Assembly: GCA_029844215.1 (NCBI GenBank)
Contig: CM056734.1
Span: 13,526,501 to 13,590,500 of the forward strand
Reading direction: 5' to 3'
Origin: Przewalskia tangutica
Taxonomy: Eukaryota; Streptophyta; Magnoliopsida; Solanales; Solanaceae
DNA: 64,000 nt
How positions within the stretch are numbered: the first letter of the stretch is position 1; the number at the start of each line of letters is the position of its first letter. The translations under genes and the position numbers were made by a program. The notes under the pieces were generated by a model, which saw only the letters and a list, made by a program, of their open reading frames with translations, ran no database searches and was not told where the DNA came from. Of this stretch, positions 34,725 to 44,934 are shown one piece after another.

Positions 34725-34782
34725 GCTGCTTTTTAGTAGAGTGTTTTGCTATTGTTTTCAAGCTAGGACTGAAAACTAGCTT

Positions 34783-34790
34783 GAAGGGGG
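34783..34790 (+). promoter_or_regulatory. T1 polypurine tract
   Basis: gaaggggg directly before the LTR start TGTTGAAATA. Confidence 0.65.
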
Positions 34791-35042
34791 TGTTGAAATA
34801 TATTGAGTTAGATATTGAGTTTGTCGAGTTTGTTAGGTGGTTGTTAAGTTTGTTTAGAGTTTGTTAGGTGGTTATTAAGTAGTTAAAGTTGTTAGCTTAG
34901 TTGTTAAGTCCAGCACTATAAATATAAGGGTCCCTTTGTAATGTTCATTAAGAAAATAAGAAAAGACTTCACAAAAATATATCTCTGCTCTCTCACTCTC
35001 TCTTGTCTCTCTTTTCTTTCTTTTTATTCTCTTCTGTTCTTA
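34791..35042 (+). repeat. T1 right LTR (probably 3'-truncated)
   Basis: Matches 32763-33002, including CACTATAAATATAAGGG. Similarity ends at cttctgttctta. Confidence 0.75.
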
Positions 35043-35655
35043 GATATCTATGGCTGCCTTGCCATAGCTTGCATGCAAGATTAAAGACATATAGATCCAG
35101 ATTTTAACAGAGTTTGCATCCAACTCCCTGATTCTCATGAACTTTATTACAACTTACTGTAGAAGGCATGAGAACATTCCCTTGACTTTGAGTAGAAAAT
35201 CACTTACCATGGGCCGCTTCGGTGTGGGTTTTGAGATTAGCATAAGTGAAAAAAATGCTTCAACAAGCTCCGCATTGATGCTTGTTATTTCTATGTATTC
35301 TCTTACTATGTGTATTAATTACTTTGATTGATTCAAACCCATTACCATCATGAACGCAATGGTAGGATGGAGATTGTTGTCGGCCATTTGAGAGTGAGAG
35401 TGAGTGAACAAAGGAAGGGTGTATTAATTAGAGAAAAAGTATATCAGAAATGGAGAGATATTGTGTAGATAGAGTGCTGATATTGTGTAGAAAAGAATAC
35501 GTAGGGATCGCGCTATGGGTATGCGGATCGGGTGTGTTGGATGGTGGGGATCAAATAATAAACGTGGAATGTCATTTGTGAAATATGTGCTTTCCTACTT
35601 CGACTAGGAAAATCTTTTTCCCCGTTTTTAAAGAATTTATTTTCTTAAAGAATAT
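35043..35655. other. Intergenic, no supported gene
   Basis: Short frames only (for example 35137-35331). None resembles a known protein. Confidence 0.4.
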
Positions 35656-35659
35656 TTTT

Positions 35660-35815
35660 AATATGATACATATGTATATACCGTGTATACAGTTGTATAT
35701 ACATATGATATACACGTGTATACTTATGAATCCGAGATCTCATATTCATAAGTATATATGTGTATATACGTGTATATCATATGTATATACACGTGTATAC
35801 TTATGTATTATTTAA
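35660..35815. repeat. AT-rich inverted repeat (hairpin) of GTATATAC/ACGTGTATAC motifs
   Basis: The arm starting near 35693 (GTATATACATATGATATACA then CGTGTATACTTATGAAT) is repeated inverted after a 12-base loop ccgagatctcat, ending near 35790. The first 23 bases pair perfectly; further on there is a small indel. The frames overlapping it are chance frames. Confidence 0.7.
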
Positions 35816-37349
35816 CAGTAAGAATCAGCTGATTGACCAGTGGTTTCTCATTCAAGTGAAGTATATCAAAAATGTTTGTATGGTATATAAAAGTACAAGA
35901 GAAGAACTGGATAATAAACTTGATTATAACAAGCTGATGACTAGAAGTCTAGAACTAAAGTAATCAAACATGCTCATCAAATGGCATGTTGAAAAGGGTT
36001 GAGTCAACAAATGGATCAGGATGCGCTCAGCTCAAAGTTTGTGTTTGTCTAGTAAAGATGGATTTGAGTCGCAAAAAACAATCTATAGTTCCATTTTATT
36101 TCTATATCTGTAAAATAACATATTAAAAAATAACTAGAAATATTTAGTAACTCGTTGAAACAAATTGGGTGGGGTCATTAGCAAATTCTATTATAAATTG
36201 AGGCGGCTTTATAGAATTAACGTGTTTGGTCAAGCTATTAGGAGAGAAAAATACTTTTAAGTAATAACATAAGATGTTTTTAAGAACCCGAAAAACATAC
36301 TAGCTATACTTTTGAAATCCTAACCAAACAAAAATTGCTACTCTAATACTAGAGAAATATTTTATAAGTAATTAGAACACTTTTCACATAAAATACTTAC
36401 CAAAATAAATTGATTTTACAAGTTTGTAGCCTATTAATTGTACGTTCCCATAAACTAGATAGAATGACTTTGTAAATTGCAAGGGTAATATATGGAAACA
36501 ACCAAATAAATGGTGTTCCATCAACGTTGCTAATTCCGTTTAAGTTTCAATCAAGAAAAATCAATCGAATATCATAATTGAAAATCCACCACATGAACAA
36601 GATATCGTGACCCACTGAGAAATTCGAATAACACATCACATGAGCAGACATTAATGGTCCTACCACTCGCTTATTGTCACTACAATGAATGAGGAACAAG
36701 CCCCATCCCCATTGATGGATTCTGATTTTTAATGGAAAAAACATTGCTACTGTTCAATAGTAACCCACTTTATATTTTTCACATTATGGAACCACTCAGA
36801 TACTGGACAGATCGTAGTGGAGACCACTATATTCAGCCCATTCATTAATACTCCATCCGAATATAAAAGAGTGTCCACTTAATTATTTACACATTCATTA
36901 AGAAAATATTAATTCCTAGATAAAAAGAGATAATTTAACTAAAATATCCCTAATTAAATAGGTATTGAAATTTGATCACATAGTACTTAATATGGACAAA
37001 TTTTAAAAAATAAATTTAATTCTTTCTTAATTTGATAGTAAACAATCTTTTTTATTCAAAAAAATGTTAAATAAACACTATTTTTATGCAGAAAAAGTAT
37101 TAACAAGCACAAGCAGGGCGGGTGAAGCGGGGGCTCTAGGCCCCCAAATTTTATTTTTATATTTCTTATCAACTCCATTCACCTAATTAAAACTTATATA
37201 TCTCAAGACATTTCTCCATAATCTAAGAAAATTATAAAAGGATTATAAGTTGACTGAGAATGAATGTTTTTTTTCCTATTATAGGAAAAAAGAGAAAGAG
37301 AAAAGTATCATTAGATTTCTTAAAAATAAAAAAAATCAAACCACATATC

Positions 37350-37350
<1 letters not shown>
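35816..37350. other. AT-rich intergenic DNA with MITE-like scraps
   Basis: No gene is seen. ACTCCATCCGAATATAAAAG near 36850 resembles the start of a Stowaway-like MITE, and its other end is not recognisable. Confidence 0.4.

Positions 37351-37378
<28 letters not shown>
37351..37378. repeat. (TA)n microsatellite
   Basis: About 14 TA units after catatctatata. Confidence 0.9.
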
Positions 37379-37382
<4 letters not shown>

Positions 37383-38141
37383 AAAGGCCTCTCATTAATG
37401 TTGGTTTTTTGCCACAAATACTGTTGAGCCGCCCTGAGCACAAGGTCCGATGTTATTCAGTGTTAATTTTTCTCCCCAACTACAAGCAATTAAACAGAAA
37501 CAAATAACTAACATAATATGAGAAAAGGGTACAGTATACCCGCATGCCAGAAATTTCAATGGCTCTGCGCTCAGATTGCCCAAGAAAGTGCAGACAGTAA
37601 GTCATGTAAAAAAAAAAGGACCATACATCTTAGTCCACTAAGTACCTCATCTCTCCTTGTAATATACTCCGTTAGAAAGGAAAATAGAAATGGATTGTTA
37701 AAAATATAAAACCAAATACACCGCACAAAACACATAGAAATGAGTTACACGTGGATAAATTCGGGTTCTACATATTCCGTCCCATTATCAGATATTTTCA
37801 CAAAAGAATTTCCGCGCATAATGTTTGATAATTTCAGGGACAATATCAGCATCCAAACACCTCCAGCTAAGATTGCAGGGGTCTATTAAGGATGGTTAAG
37901 ATCATATCTTTCTAATTATCCTTCCTCATCTCAATCATTAAGGAGAATATCTCAATCATGTACAATCATTAAGGAGAATGATGTGTAATTATGTAGGATA
38001 AGATGATTAGCTAATTACTAGGATAGTCTTCCATATTCTTAGCCATAGATTGATATTATAGGCTTATATATATATGGTATACTTTGGATGAAATAAATCA
38101 ATGGAATGGATTCCTTCAAATTTAATAGAGATTCTTGTATG
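37379..38141. other. 3' flank of the MYB gene, with a possible LTR-like fragment
   Basis: Contains the probable 3' untranslated region of the minus-strand MYB gene. The part at about 37880-38110 has repeated aatcattaaggagaat and a TATATATATATGG motif and looks like a small LTR remnant, without boundaries that can be proved. Confidence 0.35.
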
Positions 38142-40502
38142 TCATGCCACACTGATAATGCTCTCTCCATTACTAAAATTTGACATCACTTGAAATCCTG
38201 AGTGCCTAGTAGATGATGAGTGGCTCTGATCTAGTGACAAGGACAATGTCAACGACAGTGAAGATGCCTCCATTGCTGAGCTTTGATTCAAGTTAAACTC
38301 AGCTATTCTTGATGAATTAGACAGTGGAACAACAACAGGTACCGGCCGGAGGAATATAGATGAACCGTTATAACTTTGATCTCCTTGCCTAAGGATTGGA
38401 CTTTCTATTAGCTTTCCAAAATTTACTGGCAAAGATGTCACCTGAAATGCATTGATTTTGGAAGTTTCTATAGGAGGCAATGATGTTGGTGCCATAGCTG
38501 GTGGTACAGGTTGTTCTTGCTGATTTTTCCTTTCTTCTGTTGGCAATACGGACACCTGTTTGTCATAGAAGCAAAGCTTAAGAACTGAACTCTGAATCAC
38601 CAAAGACACCTTTGATTTTCATGAGAAAAAAAAGTGTGCACTAAGTTCCCGCGCATAATCGTGGAAAGGACCGGACCGGACCGTAAAGCCCTATGTACAA
38701 CCCTATTATTGTACGCAATCTTACCTGTGACCGAGAGGTCACACGATAGACCCGCTATGCGCAGGGTCCGGGCCGCAAGGGTCTACTGTACCAGGCCTTA
38801 CTCTATATTCAGTTTTCACAACTAGAAACCCGTGATCTCTTGATCACATGACAACTTTACCAATTATGTCAAGGCACTCTTCACCCGTTTGATTTTCATC
38901 AAATAATTAATAGGCAAGCAATTTAATTTGTGATTGAGTGAAATACCGAGTCAGTGGTGATATCAAACAGGCTAGAACGGCGGCGGCGATTGAGGGTTGT
39001 TCGCCGGAGGAAGTATTTCTGAGCATGACTTGCAACCTGTGTCGGTGTGCGTGTCTTCACGAAATTTCTAGAGATTCCTCTCCAGTCTCCTTTTCCCACT
39101 TTCTGCAAACCCAAAAGGAATAGCTTGTGCTCTTCCTCCGTCCATGGAACACCTAAAGATTTAATCCAAAATACAGCCAAATTAATCAAATATCAATATT
39201 AGTAGTTGAAATCAAGAGAGTACTAGACAGCAGGTTCACCACAATAATTTCAAAGTGTAACATAGAAAAAAAACAATCTCGAACAACAGAAAACATCAAA
39301 AAATTACATTATTAATCTATGAGGCAAATAAATGGGAGTTGCTGGATTACATCAAAGAAGATATACACAGATTAAGTTTCAAAAGGAGATGATCTATTAA
39401 CCCGTTGACTTATAAGACAATTCATAAGCAAAAAAATTGAAAGAAATAACCATATCACATATTCCCTCCTTCCCAATTTATGTGGAACCATCTGACCGTC
39501 ACAGATTTACGAAATAAAGAGACTTTGTTATATTTACTAAATTGTCTAAACTCTATGGACTCTTTTGTTGTTTTTTTCCCACAATAAATACATCTTTAAA
39601 ATTAAATAAAACCAACAAGGCCATTAAAATGTGACATAACAAATAAGAAAATGTGTCACATAAATTGAAACTGAAAAGAAAAAACAATGAATATTTAACA
39701 ATCATTCAAAGAGCAAAAACAGAACAAGATAATCATGGTTGGTTCACTACCTAAACTTTCAACTGGTTGGTAAGAATTTGATTTCCAGTTAAGAGTTCAC
39801 ATCGAATATGGATTGGAACATGGACTCGGATTTGAACAATACTCTCACCCTACAAGCTAGCTTTTGAGTTTGAGTTAGATCGAAGATATATTTTTTTACA
39901 TAATATCAAAATCAGACTCATTTTAATTATTTGTTCACCGATGTTGGGCATCAAATTATATTATACATGCTCCAGTTAAGAGTGTTAAGAGTCTCAGATC
40001 GAATATGGATTGACAATATGAATTACTTATATAAACTTAGACAATTTTGAAGTTGAGTTAGAACCAAGTTCATTCTTTACACCCAACTTATAATTCACTC
40101 CCCATTTTCCCTTCCCCTACATACACATGTGGTAAAATTTTGAAGAAGAAAAAGAACTAGATAATCAGAAATCTGACCTCGCTTACGCTCACGGCCAGTG
40201 CCGGAGTGACGAGGAACAGCGGCGGAGGCGTAGCCATCATCGGTCATTTTAGAGAGCTCATTGTTATTTCCGCTGTTGCTATTATTGTTTTTATTGTCGT
40301 TAGAATTGGGCAGCTCGTACTGAGAGAGATTGTTCAAACTCACGCTCTTTCTCATGGGGTCCACCTTCACCCTCACGCCAAACAGCATGATCTCTCCTCC
40401 GACGCCGCCTCCAGTCACGGCTGCCGGTGCCGGCGAAGACTCATCGGCGCACGTGAAAGAGTTGTGGCCGTTGGTTCCAGACTGCGAACAGCAGTTCGAC
40501 AT
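38142..40502 (-). CDS. MYB-related (SHAQKYF, MYB1R1-type) transcription factor, 3 exons
   Basis: Exons join 40502-40178, 39152-38947 and 38555-38142, with introns of 1025 and 391 bp and GT-AG borders (AG|GTCAG, TTTAG|GTG; TCG|GTATTT, ACAG|GTG). The frame is continuous and gives 314 residues. Residues 5-18 form a CCHC-like knuckle (CSQSGTNGHNSFTC) in which the usual second Cys is Ser8. Residues 40-43 are LFGV within MLFGVRVKV, a repression-type motif. Residues 112-156 are the single MYB/SANT repeat, WTEEEHKLFL to SHAQKYF (150-156). An EAR-like LSLTLSLSL lies at 277-285, and the C-terminus is NGESIISVA. Such nuclear proteins bind I-box/TATCC-type DNA and often repress or respond to stress. Solanaceous MYB1R1 is the closest type I recognise, but the exact orthologue is not decided. 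The start is the first ATG and matches the family N-terminus MS-x-C. It is the only intact host gene in the window. Confidence 0.93.
38556..38946 (-). other. MYB gene intron 2
   Basis: 391 bp, containing a SINE (38623-38887) that makes up about two thirds of the intron. Confidence 0.85.
38623..38887 (-). mobile_element. Au-type tRNA-derived SINE in intron 2 of the MYB gene
   Basis: The element is flanked by the 12-bp duplication tttgattttcat (38611-38622 and 38888-38899). On the minus strand it has an A-box-like TTGGTAAAGTTG, a B box AGATCACGGGTTTCTAG, then the Au-SINE core with GCGTACAAT, GGTCCGGTCC, GCGCGGGAACTTAGTGCAC and a terminal T run. A stretch similar to CCCTGCGCATAGCGGG appears twice, so the core has an internal rearrangement. 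Confidence 0.88.
39153..40177 (-). other. MYB gene intron 1
   Basis: 1025 bp, AT-rich, phase 1, with a Stowaway-like MITE at 39462-39678. Short frames in it have no similarity to proteins. Confidence 0.85.
39462..39678. mobile_element. Stowaway-like MITE in intron 1
   Basis: TTCCCTCCTTCCCAATTTAT at the left and the inverted ATGTGTCACATAAATTGAAA at the right are the known terminal consensus of Stowaway-type MITEs, next to a TA target. The last bases of the right end have decayed. Confidence 0.75.
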
Positions 40503-40559
40503 CCTAACGAATTATTCCAATTTTGAGAAGACGGAGAAGACTATGCATATACAGGTAAT

Positions 40560-40626
40560 GTATGTATATATATATATATGTGTAAATAAAACGCACTGGG
40601 TATAGGAGGGGGGGGGGGGGTGGGGA
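40560..40626. repeat. TA microsatellite and poly(G) run upstream of the MYB start
   Basis: TATATATATATATG at 40563-40580 and a run of 12 or more G at about 40608-40621, both in the presumed 5' leader of the MYB gene. The run is likely to be length-variable. Confidence 0.8.
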
Positions 40627-40659
40627 GGTTAAGAAAGGCGTGTGGAGAATGGAGATAAG

Positions 40660-40673
40660 AAAATATATAGACA
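40660..40673 (-). promoter_or_regulatory. Candidate TATA box of the MYB gene
   Basis: GTCTATATATTTT on the minus strand, about 160 bp before the ATG. An alternative is the TA repeat 60-80 bp before the ATG. Placement by motif only. Confidence 0.4.
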
Positions 40674-40802
40674 GTGGGAGACAGGTGTGATAGGTAATTA
40701 AGGGAAGTCCATGTGGCTAAGTGTAACTTTATGATTTGAGAGAAAAACGTGGCCTCCATATGACGGACGGTTTATCCGATTCTTCTTCTTTCGCAGCTTA
40801 AT

Positions 40803-41400
40803 CTGTTTTTCGGGTTCAACCCATATTAAACCGGGTTTAGACCCGTCCTCTCCAAGATATTTTCCAGGTTGTTTTTAATTTTGGAATAATAGCATTTCAT
40901 CCCTTAACTATTCATAAATCTTAATTTTAGTTCTTATAATATATAACTAAGCGCTAACCTTTAATTAATTAACAACAACGGTAATTCTACAAGTGGAGTT
41001 CGTTCACGGTAGTGTATACGCAGACACCTTGTGAACATAGAAAGACAATTTTCTATAGATTACATGCAAGTCATCAATTAATTTAATATTAGAAAATCTA
41101 TTTTAGTTAATTTTATGTGAAAATATTTTCTATTTATATTATTTTTTAAATTATATTACTTTTAAATATGATAAGTAACAGTAAAAGTTTAACATAACAT
41201 ATGCGTAAATTAACAATGTAATAGCTAATAATTTGATAAAGTTATGAAGATTCACAAACAAAGGAATCAAGACATACGTTTTAGCTAGTTGAAGATAGAT
41301 ATGCTTAATCAAAAATATCAAGCACCAAAATAAGAATTTTAGTTAATTAAAGATAGTTATGCTTAATAAAAAATATCAAGCACCAGAATAAGAATTTGTT
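40803..41400. other. MYB upstream intergenic DNA
   Basis: AT-rich, no gene. An imperfect direct repeat (agttgaagatagatatgcttaatcaaaa-like) lies at about 41285-41390. Confidence 0.4.
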
Positions 41401-41401
41401 G

Positions 41402-41580
41402 ATATCTGAGCAGTGGCGGATTCAGGCGATAAATTTTGGTGGTGCAAACATATGAAATAATAATATTTTGCATAGCAAATTTTTTTTTTTATGCCTAGAA
41501 GGCAATTTTTTTTTTTAAAATCTGATGGTGCAACTGCACCATCATGTATATACATGGATCCGCCAGTGTATCTGAGGGAT
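41402..41580. mobile_element. Small inverted-repeat element (CAGTGGCGGAT termini)
   Basis: ATCTGAGCAGTGGCGGATTC on the left and its inverted equivalent ATCCGCCAGTGTATCTGAG on the right enclose about 180 bp with a GGTGGTGCA/TGCACCATC inner pairing. A foldback MITE is the best guess. Confidence 0.55.
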
Positions 41581-42135
41581 GAAGGAAACAATTTTTCCTA
41601 TATTTTTAATAGAAATAGTAGTACTATTACTAGTAATTTGTGTGAAACTAGACAAAGTGTCTATCTAATTACAGTATGTTAAGTTTTGTATTCCCTATTT
41701 CTTAATCTGATTGGCACTATCACTTTTTGTAGAACCAATTTTTTTTTCTTTTAGTACTATATTATTCTTAAATATTTTTAAATAAGATGATATATGAGTA
41801 CTATTTTTGTGGTTTTCAAATATATAAAGTATATTTTAATAGAGTTGAAAAAATATGTATTTTAAGATCATGTCGATGATTAAATGCATTGATCCTCATA
41901 TTCGAAACATCATACATCCTAGGCTCCTAGCTGGGACGACGAATGTGTATTTCTTAAATTTTGGATATTTCAGAAATTAGAAGATTGGACTCTTCCTCGT
42001 AAATGTGACAATGTTCTACCAAAAAAATGTTGTGATGTTGATGCGGTAGCACGTGTCCAAAACGGTCCTGCGTGCAAAGATATCGATTGATTATCATATG
42101 TTGACGACTCTTGATTGAAACTTGAAACCTTATTA
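41581..42135. other. AT-rich intergenic DNA
   Basis: No supported gene or repeat seen. Confidence 0.4.
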
Positions 42136-42140
42136 TCCTC

Positions 42141-42418
42141 CGTTGAAATATATTGTGATTGTTAGAAAGAAAAATATCTTCTATCATCATTTTGTTGCCA
42201 CCACGGATGAATATAGTTACTGCTCAAGTAGAGGTGTATAAATATACATGTAATTGACCCAATTTCATTAATACTGAAATACAGTTCTTTTCATAATTTC
42301 CTCTCTCTTCCATTCGCTTTCCCTTTCTTTTCCTTCATTCAATTTCTCAATTCTTCTTCTTCAATCAATTGTTCTGCGCACAATCAACAACCAATATCCG
42401 TAAATTATATATTTAACA
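42141..42418 (+). repeat. T2 left LTR
   Basis: 278 bp with TATA motif GTGTATAAATATAC (42234-42247). The end TTTAACA abuts the primer site. Confidence 0.9.
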
Positions 42419-42436
42419 TGGTATCAAAGCTAGGTG
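42419..42436 (+). promoter_or_regulatory. T2 primer binding site
   Basis: TGGTATCAAAGCTAGGTG, one mismatch from the initiator methionine tRNA complement in the first 12 bases. Confidence 0.85.
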
Positions 42437-43555
42437 TTCTTCCGATCGAGTTCGGAGTCGATTGATTTGCAGCTTTGTGTTTCCTTTCTCAAACTAGGGT
42501 TACGATGGTCTGTATTTTTCCGGTTGTCTGTGATTTTGTCGTAACACATCGAAGTTTTTGGTGTACTTATACACACAACTTCAATTTCTCGAGTTTTTAA
42601 AAGAAATCTGCTCATGATCGAAGGTTTATTTCACGAAGGTCGTTCATTTTCCGGTAGCGAAAGTGGTGGTATTTTCGTTCTATTCATTTTATACTTTGAT
42701 TGATGGTGTTGTAGTTTGAAAACCTAGGGTTTTCTTCGTATCTAAGATATCGAATCTGTTATTGAGATTGTTGATCTGTTTTTTTTATCCTTGTCTGTTT
42801 CGAATCAGTTTCTGGTTCGAATTGCTTATCTGGTCAAAGATCTGTTGGCTTAATTCGAGAATTGATGTGGAATTATATCAAGTTGTTGCGAATTTCGTGC
42901 TATTGAAGTTGTTAGGTTCTTCGGTACTTTGAGGAATTGTCTGAGTTACCTAATTCTGAATTCCTTGTTTGATAATTCTGCCAAAATCGAGGAAGGTACT
43001 TCTTTCGTTGTTGCATTTTACACTAAAATTCTAAAAGAAATAGTCTCATTTGGTGGTTTCTGCAATTATATAATAGTCAGAGCAGTGTGCATTTTTGGGA
43101 CAACGAGCTGGTTACAAAATAGGGTTCCAGCTCTTTGACAAAAGTCCGTGTCAATTCTTTCCAGTTATTTGGTAAGGTCATCCATGTTGAACATGTTGAA
43201 TGAGGTTTTGATGGTTTTGGTTGCTCTGAAAATGATAACATTCAAGTGTTTAAAGAGATATACGGTGCATTCAAGTCAAACGTCTCTCCAAATAAACCTT
43301 GTATCGAGTTGTTTGATAATCTTGATGTCCAACACCAAAGAGCCTCAGCTGTCGAAGCATATTCTCTATGAGATAGCTATGTTATGTAACTGTCATCAAC
43401 TGGGAAGTTGTACATGTATCCAAGGAAGGAATGATTCCAGCAGTGGTTCCATTGTGGATGTTTGCTTTCTCTTCAGTATTCAGAACTAATGCAGGCTTTA
43501 GTTTAAGATGTTAGACGTCAAGTAAAATCTGTGTTTGCTTGATAACAATGCTAGG
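42437..43555 (+). other. T2 leader and unassigned interior
   Basis: T-rich leader followed by a stretch (about 42900-43490) with several partial open frames, for example 43148-43489, that could be another captured sequence. I do not recognise it. Confidence 0.4.
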
Positions 43556-43775
43556 ACAGGAGAATCGAGGAATTTTTAACCGGAATTGGACTAGAGAACG
43601 AGGGGTTCTTGCCGTCGTTTTTGCATAAGGAGAATCGAGGGATTCTCTAGTCCGAGTGTGACTAGAGAACGAGGGGTTCTCTAGTTCGAGTGTGACTAGA
43701 GAACGGGTGGTTCTTCATTGTTGAGAATCGAGGGATTCTCTAGTCCGAGTGTGACTAGAGAAAGAGGGGTTCTTA
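43556..43775 (+). repeat. T2 hairpin repeats (shared with T1)
   Basis: Three units start at about 43558, 43620 and 43723. The core is GAGAATC-gagg-GATTCTC, then CTAGTCCGAGTGTGACTAG, then AGAACGAGGGGTTCT. All three parts are short inverted repeats. The second unit has an extra CTAGTTCGAGTGTGACTAGAG copy. Confidence 0.85.
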
Positions 43776-44120
43776 GTTGACGATGTTGGTAAAAATGCAA
43801 GACTGTTGGTGAAAATGCAAGACTGTTATTTCTGCTAAGGGATAGATTGCAGCTATGGACCAGGCGGTTGCAGATGGTGTTGCCATAATTGTTGTGCATG
43901 TGATAAATATTATAGCTGGAGCAGAAGATATTGTTGTTGTAGTTATTGTAAAGACTGAATTTGCTGGAAATATCGCCGTGCTATCGCAACGCGTTTGCGG
44001 TGATATTCTTCTTCTTTGCCGCACCAGTTGTTGTTCATACGACCACTGGTGCTACTATTGCTATTAATGCTTAGATACAGCAGGTGTTGCTGATGTGACG
44101 GAGATTTGGAGGCAAAATGG

Positions 44121-44425
44121 TTAATTGATCTGAAGCTTCTATTTGTTAGTCCTAAGATTGGTGAAGGTGCTCATGCTAAAGTGTATGAGGAAAATACTGA
44201 AACCAGAATGTAGCGATAAAGATTGTGCATAGAGGGGATACTCCCGAGGAGATCGCAAAGAGGGAAGCTCGTTTTGGAAGGGAGGTTGCAATGTTATCCA
44301 GAGTTCAGCACAAGAACTTAGTGAAGTTCATAGGAGCTTGTAAGGAGCCTGTAATGGTCATTGTAACAGAACTACTTCTCGGTGGGACACTGAGGAAATA
44401 CTTGATGAGCATGAGGCCAAGGTCT
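44121..44425 (+). pseudogene. Raf-like (STY/MAPKKK-type) protein kinase fragment, captured
   Basis: Reads 'LLFVSPKIGEGAHAKVYE' (glycine-rich ATP loop, GEGAHAKV) and, after a one-base frameshift, 'HRGDTPEEIAKREARFGREV' and 'LSRVQHKNLVKFIGACKEPV' followed by 'TELLLGGTLRKYLMSMRPR'. This is the N-lobe of a plant Raf-like serine/threonine kinase. The catalytic HRD and DFG regions are absent. The frame 44225-44560 runs on into unrelated sequence after 'RPR'. No intron is seen in the fragment. It lies in T2 and cannot make an active kinase. Confidence 0.88.
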
Positions 44426-44596
44426 GCTGGAAGGCTGAATTTTCTGGAAATATTGTTGTTGTTGGATACTAGTGTAGGGTTGTTGCGTTTGCAGCTGATG
44501 CTGTTGGTAATTCCCATACAGAAAATATTGTTATGTGTAGATACTGTTGTTAAGTGTTAATGAGCAGTAGCATTGTTGATGTTTGTGTTGGTTTTG

Positions 44597-44855
44597 GTTC
44601 CTCAAATTGAAGTGAAGTTTGACATTGATGCCAATGGCATTCTCTCAATCACCTCTATTGACAAGGGTACTGGGAAGAAGCAAGACATCACCATTACTGG
44701 TGCCAAGACATCGTTGCACAGTGAGGTCGAGAGAATGGTTAAAGAAAGTGAAAGATTCGCCCGGGAAGACAAGGAGAAGAGAGATTCCATGATAAAGAAC
44801 TGGCCGATTCTCGTTGCACCGCATAGAAGCAGTTGAAGGAACTCGGAGACATGCC
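44597..44855 (+). pseudogene. Plastid-type HSP70 fragment, captured
   Basis: The frame 44573-44836 contains 'PQIEVKFDIDANGILSITSI', 'DKGTGKKQDITITGA' and 'SEVERMVKESERFAREDKEK', the end of the substrate-binding beta domain and start of the lid of DnaK/HSP70. DKGTGKKQDITITGA is typical of the chloroplast stromal form. After 'KN' the frame breaks, but KQLKELGD is still visible near 44828-44855. The ATPase domain is missing. An isolated fragment of about 85 residues, between the kinase and malate dehydrogenase pieces of T2. Confidence 0.88.
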
Positions 44856-44934
44856 ATTTTGAACTTATTGAATGTACAAGTAGGAGAGACATCAAGACTA
44901 GCTTGGCTTGGTGTGGTTATTGATTTTATGTTGG

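Larger units (their letters stand above)
32763..35042 (+). mobile_element. T1: short-LTR retroelement carrying a host UDP-GlcNAc diphosphorylase fragment
   Basis: Direct repeats of about 240-250 bp (32763-33002 and 34791-35042), each starting TGTTGAAATATATTGAG and containing the same TATA motif, enclose about 1.8 kb. A purine tract (cttgaaggggg) precedes the second repeat. The interior has a leader with hairpin repeats (about 33355-33745) and an intron-free UAP fragment (33945-34724). The segment just before the polypurine tract (GTAGAGTGTTTTGCTATTG then AAGCTAGGACTGAAAACT) is shared with element T2. The right repeat seems truncated: the left LTR may extend to about 33146, where GGTACCAGATTT could be a degraded primer site. 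No gag or pol is present. Copia ancestry is inference from the leader and T2's primer site. Confidence 0.75.

Noticed and set aside
38938..39123. Plus-strand ORFs over the MYB exons
   Set aside because: Antisense shadows of the minus-strand MYB exon 2. The same holds for 40206-40605 over exon 1.
44573..44836. 87-residue ORF as an HSP70-family gene
   Set aside because: It is a fragment of the substrate-binding domain without ATPase, continued only out of frame, inside T2.
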